From an uncultured Sphingobacteriales bacterium (GTDB taxonomy: Bacteria > Bacteroidota > Bacteroidia > Chitinophagales > Chitinophagaceae), in assembly GCA_937991535.1 (NCBI GenBank), contig CALKHN010000086.1, positions 1 through 19,511 on the forward strand: 19,511 nt of DNA. Reading direction: 5' to 3'. This document shows positions 14,081 to 19,511 of this stretch, in pieces (positions within the stretch are counted from its first letter, which is position 1; each line of letters starts with the position of its first letter). A model generated the notes under the pieces. That model worked only from the letters and a program-made list of their open reading frames with translations, was not told the origin of the DNA and ran no database searches. A program made the position numbers and the translations under genes.

Positions 14081-14088
14081 TAAAGATA
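14081..14088 (-). promoter_or_regulatory. Possible -7 element (TATCTTTA) for the XRE gene at 14063
   Basis: This is the same minus-strand octamer as at 12861-12868, here 17 bases before the ATG at 14063. The shared sequence and nearly equal spacing suggest both genes use one promoter class with a very short leader. No -33 TTTG is visible at the usual distance. Confidence 0.3.
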
Positions 14089-14238
14089 TTAAAAAATGGA
14101 TAAGGTATCCACGTAAAATACTAAGGTAGCATTTGTTGCTAACCGTTGAAGGATATAATATCCCAGATTGGGTTTTGGTAATCAGGCAATTGGCGTCATC
14201 TTCGTTTTCCGCAATACAGACTCGCACAGATCATCATT

Positions 14239-14260
14239 CCCCGGCCACCGCAAACCGGGG
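14239..14260. repeat. G/C hairpin in the leader of the thioredoxin-fusion gene
   Basis: CCCCGG (14239-14244) pairs with CCGGGG (14255-14260) across a 10-nt loop, 30 bases before the ATG at 14291. No T-run follows on either strand, so it is not a normal terminator; it would be a 5'-UTR stem-loop if transcription starts upstream. The rest of the 227-base divergent interval shows no other clear structure. Confidence 0.35.
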
Positions 14261-14290
14261 CATTACACCACTTTATTAAAATGATCAATT

Positions 14291-15571
14291 ATGCCATTCA
14301 AATTTGTATTGGGCATGACATGCCTGCTGTGTAGCAGTTTGTACGCCCAAACCATACGCCCGCTTCAAATAAATGAAACCATTCCCGTTGTTCAATATAC
14401 CTATGCTTTTAATGATATGGTGGGCGCCGCCCTCCTTCCGGATAACAGCGGCAGGCTTACCATCCTCGATTTTTGGGCCACCTGGTGCAGCTCCTGCATT
14501 AAAACTTTCCCTAAAATGGAAACACTTCAGGATGAATTTAAAAACAGGTTGCAGGTGGTGCTGGTGAATACTAAAAATTCGGGAGATGATACGGTAAAGG
14601 TCAACCGCTTTTTAAGAAAATGGCAAGAACGAACCGGCAAGCGCCTGCACCTGCGTTCGGTGGTGAACGACAGCATATTGGATGCGATGTTCCCGCATAA
14701 CCTTGTGCCCCATTATGTATGGATCAACAGTGCCGGCAAAGTGATCGCTACCACTTCCGCCGAACAGGTTACTGCTGCCAATATAAGGGCGGTGCTTGAT
14801 GGTGTGGAAGTAGCCTTCCCGATGAAAAGAGACCAGGACAGGGATAAACCGTTATTTACCAATGCCGACTTGCCTACGAAACGGTTGTTGAGCTATTCAA
14901 TACTCCTGAAAGGTCGGTTTGATGGGCTGGGAACAGGTAACCGTATGCACAAGACTGGGGATACCCTGCATGGATGGGGTATTACTAACACATCGTTGAT
15001 AGAGATATACTTTTCCATTTTAAGCAGGGCTTACCCCGGTTTTACCCGCAATAAGATTAGGCTGGAAGTAAAAAACCCGGCACAATTGGAAATGCCACAC
15101 CACGAAGAAAGCTTAAACCACTGGTACCGGCAAAATACTTATACACTTGAAGTGATACTACCTCCTGATGCCCATAATAAGTTGTACAATACAATGTTTG
15201 AAGAGCTTAACCGCAGTTCAGGTTATATTGGAAAAATGGAACAAAGGAAAATTCCCTGCCTGGTTCTGTGTGTGCAGGCGAAGCATAAACCTCCATATAC
15301 CAAAGGTGGTGCTACAGCAATTCATCTGTTCAATGGGAATAATATTTACATCAAAAATGCTCCTATCCGCCATCTTATTACCAGGCTGAATAATTGTGAA
15401 GCCATTTCATTGCCGGTGCTCAATGAAACCGGTTACACAGGGAATATTGATATTGACTTCCCCGATGGGTTCAAAGACATCGAAAGCATACGCCGGAGGC
15501 TTCAGTATTCCGGGCTGGATTTACGGGAAGCGGAACGAACAATTGAGGTATTTGTGATAAAGGATAAGTGA
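14291..15571 (+). CDS. Secreted TlpA-like thioredoxin fused to a DUF3738-like domain
   Basis: A 426-residue exported protein. The signal peptide MPFKFVLGMTCLLCSSLYAQ (residues 1-20) is cleaved near A19-Q20. The thioredoxin domain is ~30-172: LTILDFWATWCSSCIKTFPK carries the redox pair C66/C69, and LVPHYVW supplies the cis-proline P140, so a disulfide reductase acting in the periplasm is expected. Residues ~200-425 resemble DUF3738 (TIGR03435): LLSYSILLKGRFDGLGTGN near the beginning, and at the end KNAPIRHLITRLN, PVLNETGYTGNIDIDF and the closing RTIEVFVI. The role of DUF3738 is unknown. Fusions of this kind are commonly encoded beside SusC/SusD/FecR loci in Bacteroidota, as here, though the XRE cluster and opposite strand separate it. 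It is followed by a terminator at 15608-15648. Confidence 0.88.
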   Translation: MPFKFVLGMTCLLCSSLYAQTIRPLQINETIPVVQYTYAFNDMVGAALLPDNSGRLTILDFWATWCSSCIKTFPKMETLQDEFKNRLQVVLVNTKNSGDDTVKVNRFLRKWQERTGKRLHLRSVVNDSILDAMFPHNLVPHYVWINSAGKVIATTSAEQVTAANIRAVLDGVEVAFPMKRDQDRDKPLFTNADLPTKRLLSYSILLKGRFDGLGTGNRMHKTGDTLHGWGITNTSLIEIYFSILSRAYPGFTRNKIRLEVKNPAQLEMPHHEESLNHWYRQNTYTLEVILPPDAHNKLYNTMFEELNRSSGYIGKMEQRKIPCLVLCVQAKHKPPYTKGGATAIHLFNGNNIYIKNAPIRHLITRLNNCEAISLPVLNETGYTGNIDIDFPDGFKDIESIRRRLQYSGLDLREAERTIEVFVIKDK

Positions 15572-15607
15572 AAAAAATAGCCTATTCACTTAGATTGTAA
15601 GAAAAGC

Positions 15608-15660
15608 AAAGCGGTCAACCCATGCACCAGGCACAGGCTGACCGCTTTCTTATTGTGATT
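15608..15660 (+). terminator. Terminator between the thioredoxin-fusion gene and the convergent RND gene
   Basis: AAAGCGGTCA (15608-15617) and TGACCGCTTT (15639-15648) form a perfect 10-bp stem around a 21-nt loop, followed on the plus strand by CTTATTGTGATT. It starts 37 bases after the stop of the thioredoxin fusion and 66 bases beyond the minus-strand stop of the RND gene, so it may serve both. Confidence 0.75.
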
Positions 15661-15678
15661 CCGTACTGTTAAAACCAA

Positions 15679-15713
15679 TTACTTACTACTTACCACTTAC
15701 CCCTAACCACTTC
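15679..15713. repeat. Degenerate ACTTACC-type short repeats downstream of the RND gene
   Basis: The segment consists of imperfect units such as ACTTACT, ACTTACC, ACTTACC and CTAACC, ending directly at the RND stop codon (15714-15716). It resembles in style the CT-rich and heptamer tracts on the other side of the same gene. There is no coding potential. Confidence 0.45.
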
Positions 15714-18700
15714 CTAAAACCAACTGCCGATCCATGCTTTATTAACACTGTTTCCTAATTTTCTTCTTCTGCGTGCCGTACTTATTCTTTGCCGGATCAT
15801 GGTATAGATCATCAGCAGCATGAACACAATTGTGAAAGGAGGTATACCCAGCATAGAGATCCATTTGCCGCCAAACTGCCTGCGCATCGGTCTTCTCAGC
15901 CTTTCAGCGATCAGGTACATGCTGGGCACAATGATCAGCGTCATAAAGAACGCGAAGATCAAACCAAAAATAATGGTCCATGCCAGCGGCTTCCAGAACC
16001 GCGCACTGTCGCCGCCAAAGAAAATATGCGGTTCAAAGCTGGAGAATAAACCTACAAAGTCAATATTAAATCCTACGGCTAACGGAATCAAACCAAATAT
16101 AGCGGCGAGCGCAGTGAGCAATACGGGAATGATACGGGTTTTACCCGCTTCAATCATGGCTTCCCTGGTTTTTAAACCACGACTTCTCAATTCATCCGCA
16201 AACTCAATCACCAGTATCCCATTCTTCACCACAATCCCCGCCAGGCCTACAATACCCAACCCCGTGAACGCTACCGATACTTCCATGCCTGTTAAGCTAA
16301 ATCCTAACAATACCCCAATGATGCTAAAAATGATTTCCATCAAAATAATAACCGGTTTGCTCACAGAGTTAAACTGCAATACCAGTATAAACAATATCAG
16401 CATTAATGCAATAACCATGGCCTTAAGAAGAAATGCTCCTGTTTCCGCCTGCTGCTCACCTTCACCGGTTTGCTTAATCGTTACGCCATCCGCTCTTCCC
16501 GGAAAATCATCTATATAATTCCTGATCTGCTGGTTCACCGATGTTGGCGTGTAGCCCTGCGATGTAAGTACATTGGAGCGTAGTGTTATCACTCTTTTCT
16601 GATCCTTTCGTTTTACACTGCCAAGCGTATTGGTATAATCTATTGTAACCAATGAACTGATCGGTACATTTTTTATAGCGCCGCCGCTGGCCATATCCCT
16701 GAAAGTGATATTCATATTCAACAGATCGGGAAGGCTCTTGCGTTGCAATTCATTGTTGCGCAATTGTATCTTATACTCATCCTCACCGTCTTTTATTTTA
16801 GACACTTCTCTTCCAAACAATGCTGTACGGATCTCCATGCCAATTTGCGCCGATGACACCCCTTCTATCAACGCCCTTTCCCTGTTTACGGTAATACTGA
16901 TCTCCGGATTGGTTAAATCCACATCCATCTTCAATTCTTCAACACCGGGTACCTGTATGGAATCTAAGTAATTTTTTAAGCCAACACCTGTTTTAATGAG
17001 CTTATCAAAGTCTTCACTGGCAATTTCTATATTAATCGGAGGATCGGTGGGCGGTCCGCTGGCTTCCTGGTCTACCGAAATCTCAGCACCCGGTATGCCT
17101 TTGATCGCATTGCGTATAGAATCCAGCAGGGCCGCTGTAGACGCGCCATGTCTTTTTTCAAATTCAACAAATGATACCTGCACACGGCCCAGTTCGGGGC
17201 GTGCGCTCCTGTCGCCACTTTGCGGATCACCGGCGCCAATGGCCACGTTAGAAATCACACTTTCCACGATCGGGTTCTTTTTACCATTTTCCATATCCAG
17301 CACCTTGTATACCCGCTGTTCGAGGTTGCGGGTAATGGAATCTGTGTATTCCACATCGGTACCTACCGGTAGTTTCAGGTACACATAAATAAAATTGGGA
17401 TCGGCCTTTGGAAAAAACACGATGGGTACACGCTGGCTGCTTACTGCCGATACAAATATCATAAAGCTCAGGATCAGCAAACCAATAGTGCCCAATAACA
17501 AATGTACCGGCCGCCATCCTTTTAAAGCCCAGCGCAACAAGGTTTCGTAATGCCCCATGATCCAGGGCAGCACCTTGTTCTGAAAGCTGCGGATCATTCC
17601 TTCAAGCACATAACGGTTCAGTAGAACCATTAACACCAAAAACAAAAGGATATTACCCAGAAAAGTCGCGCCGGAAAGATCAAGCACGATGCCCGCTGCA
17701 ATGGCTACCCAGAAAAACGGCTTTTTAAAGATCGCAAATTTCTTTTCTTTTATTTCCCCTTCGGGATGATTCATGAAATCAACGGCAAACACGGGGTTCA
17801 TAATAAATGCTACGATCAGCGATGCGGTAAGCGTAAAAATGAGCATTACCGGCAGGTAGATCATAAACTTACCAATGATCCCCGGCCAAAACAACAATGG
17901 AAAGAAGGGCGCGAGTGTGGTGAGGGTACCCGCCAGTACCGGGATAAATACTTCTCCTGCCGCAACAATGGCCGATTTTTCGGAAGTTAGCTTGCCCTTT
18001 GCCTGGATAAATATACGGTGCGTATTTTCGATGACGACAATGGCATCATCCACTATAATACCCAATCCAAACAGCAACGCAAACAATACCATGAAGTTGA
18101 GTGTAACGTTTGCTCCTATGATAAGATCCGCGGCTGGTAAAAACATAAATGCAACGAACATGCTCAGCGGAACAGAAAGCGCCACAAAAAATGCATTGGT
18201 AACCCCCATAAAAAACATGAGGATGATCAGCACGAGGATAAAACCGATAACAATAGAGTTCACCAGTTCATCAAAGGAATGTTTGGCATTTTTACTTTGA
18301 TCACCGGTAACAACAATGTTCAGGTCTTTCGGAAATTCACTATCCTGCATTTCCTTTACGGCCAGCTTTACTGCATCGGCCGTTTCAATAAGATTTTCGC
18401 CGGAACGTTTAACAATGTTAAGTGTAATTACATTTTTGCCATCGAGCCGTGCATAGCTTTCCCTTTCTTTGGTAGTATCTTTGATAACCGCAATATCTTT
18501 CAAATAAATGGAAGCGCCGGTAGGGCTCCTCATCACCACTTTTTCAATATCTGATGCAGAGCGGAACTGTCCCTTCAATTGAAGGGTTCGTTTCATATTG
18601 CCCACTTCCAGCAAACCGCCGGAAATGTCCATGTTTTCGCGTGCTACGGCATTGGCAATATCATCAAAAGTAATATTGGCGCTGCGCATCCTGTAATTAT

Positions 18701-19307
18701 CTACATTGATCTGGAACTCTCTTTCAGGAGCGCCTACAATATCAACACGCGTAATTTGCGAAAGCTCTTCCAGCTTATCCTGTAAATCATCGGCATACTT
18801 CTTCAGCTTCATTTCATCATAATCGCCGCTCATGTTTACATACATGATGGGGATTTCGGATAAGCTCACCTCCATCACAGTAGGCTCTTCTGTAAGATCC
18901 GTAGGAAGATCCTTTTTGGCTTTATCTACCGCGTCTTTTACTTTTTGCACCGCCACATCAATATCAACATCGGTATTAAACTCAACCACAATTGCGGAAA
19001 AATCCTGGACGGAAGTACTGGTGGTTTTTTGAATTTTTACTCCTGTAATACCCTTGATCTGCTTTTCGATGGGCTGGGTAACCAGGTTTTCGATATCGCG
19101 CGGCGAATTACCTACATATACCGTTTGAATATATACTGTCGGAATTACAATATCAGGAAACTGTTCCTTGGGCAAAGTAACGAACTGGTATACGCCAATG
19201 GCACTGATAAATAACATCATCAGGTAAATGGAAGTTCTGTTCTTTATACTCCAGGTAGTGGGTTTAAATTCCTTAAACCTGCCGGTCATATTTTCTAAAG
19301 CACTCAT
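15714..19307 (-). CDS. RND (AcrB/MexB-type, HAE1-like) efflux transporter permease
   Basis: A 1197-residue proton-driven inner-membrane pump that would form a tripartite exporter with an adaptor and an outer-membrane channel. The first transmembrane helix is at ~26-44; the N-terminal docking pattern includes PKEQFPDIVIPTVYIQTVY and NLVTQPIEKQIKGITGV. Helix 4 carries the proton-relay pair D420-D421 (GLGIIVDDAIVVIEN), and the matching lysine of helix 10 is K1028 (GLAGIVVKNGILVIEF). Both halves of the internal duplication are present and the frame is intact. It is longer than AcrB (about 1050) because of a hydrophobic insertion between the halves (~530-566) and an extra hydrophobic segment at ~1124-1144 before a basic tail. 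The ATG at 19307 has the classical beginning. A related gene appears to end upstream at 19457. Whether it moves drugs, lipids or metals cannot be read, though there is no CusA-type methionine signature. Confidence 0.95.
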   Translation of the reverse strand: MSALENMTGRFKEFKPTTWSIKNRTSIYLMMLFISAIGVYQFVTLPKEQFPDIVIPTVYIQTVYVGNSPRDIENLVTQPIEKQIKGITGVKIQKTTSTSVQDFSAIVVEFNTDVDIDVAVQKVKDAVDKAKKDLPTDLTEEPTVMEVSLSEIPIMYVNMSGDYDEMKLKKYADDLQDKLEELSQITRVDIVGAPEREFQINVDNYRMRSANITFDDIANAVARENMDISGGLLEVGNMKRTLQLKGQFRSASDIEKVVMRSPTGASIYLKDIAVIKDTTKERESYARLDGKNVITLNIVKRSGENLIETADAVKLAVKEMQDSEFPKDLNIVVTGDQSKNAKHSFDELVNSIVIGFILVLIILMFFMGVTNAFFVALSVPLSMFVAFMFLPAADLIIGANVTLNFMVLFALLFGLGIIVDDAIVVIENTHRIFIQAKGKLTSEKSAIVAAGEVFIPVLAGTLTTLAPFFPLLFWPGIIGKFMIYLPVMLIFTLTASLIVAFIMNPVFAVDFMNHPEGEIKEKKFAIFKKPFFWVAIAAGIVLDLSGATFLGNILLFLVLMVLLNRYVLEGMIRSFQNKVLPWIMGHYETLLRWALKGWRPVHLLLGTIGLLILSFMIFVSAVSSQRVPIVFFPKADPNFIYVYLKLPVGTDVEYTDSITRNLEQRVYKVLDMENGKKNPIVESVISNVAIGAGDPQSGDRSARPELGRVQVSFVEFEKRHGASTAALLDSIRNAIKGIPGAEISVDQEASGPPTDPPINIEIASEDFDKLIKTGVGLKNYLDSIQVPGVEELKMDVDLTNPEISITVNRERALIEGVSSAQIGMEIRTALFGREVSKIKDGEDEYKIQLRNNELQRKSLPDLLNMNITFRDMASGGAIKNVPISSLVTIDYTNTLGSVKRKDQKRVITLRSNVLTSQGYTPTSVNQQIRNYIDDFPGRADGVTIKQTGEGEQQAETGAFLLKAMVIALMLILFILVLQFNSVSKPVIILMEIIFSIIGVLLGFSLTGMEVSVAFTGLGIVGLAGIVVKNGILVIEFADELRSRGLKTREAMIEAGKTRIIPVLLTALAAIFGLIPLAVGFNIDFVGLFSSFEPHIFFGGDSARFWKPLAWTIIFGLIFAFFMTLIIVPSMYLIAERLRRPMRRQFGGKWISMLGIPPFTIVFMLLMIYTMIRQRISTARRRRKLGNSVNKAWIGSWF

Positions 19308-19350
19308 ATTAATTAGTGTTGTATATCCACAAAAGATTGTCTGTGCATTG

Positions 19351-19390
19351 AGCTGTCAGCAGTCAGCTATCAGCAGTCAGCAGTCAGCTA
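19351..19390. repeat. Heptameric tandem repeat (AGCNRTC units) upstream of the RND gene
   Basis: Five consecutive 7-mers AGCTGTC, AGCAGTC, AGCTATC, AGCAGTC, AGCAGTC are followed by a partial AGCTA. The tract lies 43 bases before the RND start codon, between it and the preceding gene. Its style recalls the short tandemly repeated repetitive sequences known from several bacterial groups. No spacers are present, so it is not a CRISPR array. Confidence 0.75.
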
Positions 19391-19419
19391 AAAACTACTC
19401 GGATAGGATCAGTACTTCC

Positions 19420-19468
19420 TCTCACTTTTCAACTTTCACCTCTCTCTTCTCACTTCTCACCTCTCACC
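19420..19468. repeat. CT-rich low-complexity repeat (CTCAC/TTCACC units)
   Basis: A polypyrimidine tract of imperfect CTCACTT, CTTCTCAC and CTCTCACC units, which on the minus strand reads as a GA-rich stretch. It runs into the last codons of the gene ending at 19457 and stops about 30 bases short of the heptamer tract. It may affect spacing or expression within the transporter operon, or simply be slippage-prone filler. Confidence 0.6.
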
Positions 19469-19511
19469 TTCAATGATGAGAAAAGGCTGCACGCCCGGTT
19501 GAATATTTTTT
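19457..19511 (-). CDS. Probable 3' end of the preceding operon gene (partial, off the right edge)
   Basis: On the minus strand the frame from the window edge reads KNIQPGVQPFLIIEGER and then TGA at 19459-19457. It is a sensible protein-like ending, 149 bases before the RND start. In RND operons the gene before the permease usually encodes the periplasmic adaptor, so that is the default guess, but 17 residues do not allow identification. The last codons coincide with the beginning of the GA-rich repeat. Confidence 0.4.
   Translation of the reverse strand, partial: KNIQPGVQPFLIIEGER

Noticed and set aside
14045..14227. 60-codon minus-strand frame upstream of the XRE gene
   Set aside because: It overlaps the start of the clear XRE gene in another frame, has no domain pattern, and covers its probable promoter.
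19351..19390. Possible CRISPR-like array
   Set aside because: Units are 7 bases, directly adjacent and without spacers; no cas genes are nearby.

Overview
The window looks like chromosomal DNA of a Bacteroidota bacterium, most likely a Chitinophagaceae-type soil or environmental lineage. The evidence is a SusC/SusD outer-membrane pair with an ECF sigma factor and a FecR anti-sigma protein, an RHS gene of the Bacteroidota style, a DUF6520-like small exported protein, a TlpA/DUF3738-like thioredoxin fusion, and weak ribosome binding sites with A/T-rich leaders. No rRNA, tRNA, CRISPR array or complete insertion sequence was seen.

Region 1 (1-610): a broken fragment of a REP-associated tyrosine transposase lies at the left edge (minus strand). 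A perfect 10-bp-stem hairpin of REP type separates it from a divergent small XRE regulator, whose start codon overlaps a perfect 14-bp palindrome. A strong terminator follows the regulator.

Region 2 (650-3780, minus strand): a polymorphic-toxin (RHS) locus in decay and turnover. In transcription order it holds a 5' RHS fragment ending in a stop, a deletion/frameshift junction, an open 3' RHS core with an unrecognised C-terminal tip, a three-helix membrane protein 17 bases later (candidate immunity), a terminator, a 38-codon toxin-tail fragment without a start, and, two bases later, a second three-helix membrane protein (candidate orphan immunity). This is the layout expected when a new toxin-tip/immunity cassette displaces an old one.

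Region 3 (3865-5740): an AraC-family regulator, about 470 bases with no gene, and a small exported DUF6520-like protein that ends at a 12-bp-stem terminator shared with the convergent susD.

Region 4 (5750-15660): a nutrient-uptake and signalling locus. On the minus strand, sigma factor, FecR, SusC with an STN signalling domain, and SusD form the usual cell-surface signalling cascade. A cluster of three small XRE-type proteins sits beside it. Two of these form a convergent pair sharing an HTH-linker-coiled-coil layout. The region between the sigma gene and the first XRE gene holds a perfect A/T inverted repeat that could be an operator. Beyond it lies a secreted thioredoxin fused to a DUF3738-like domain, a frequent companion of SusC/SusD loci.

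Region 5 (15660-19511, minus strand): a complete RND efflux permease, bracketed by short low-complexity tandem repeats, with the probable last codons of the preceding operon gene at the right edge.

The best candidates for something new are the layered toxin-tip/immunity arrangement, with two unrecognised membrane immunity candidates, and the XRE coiled-coil cluster next to the sigma/FecR/SusCD switch. All family calls come from reading translations; no searches were run.
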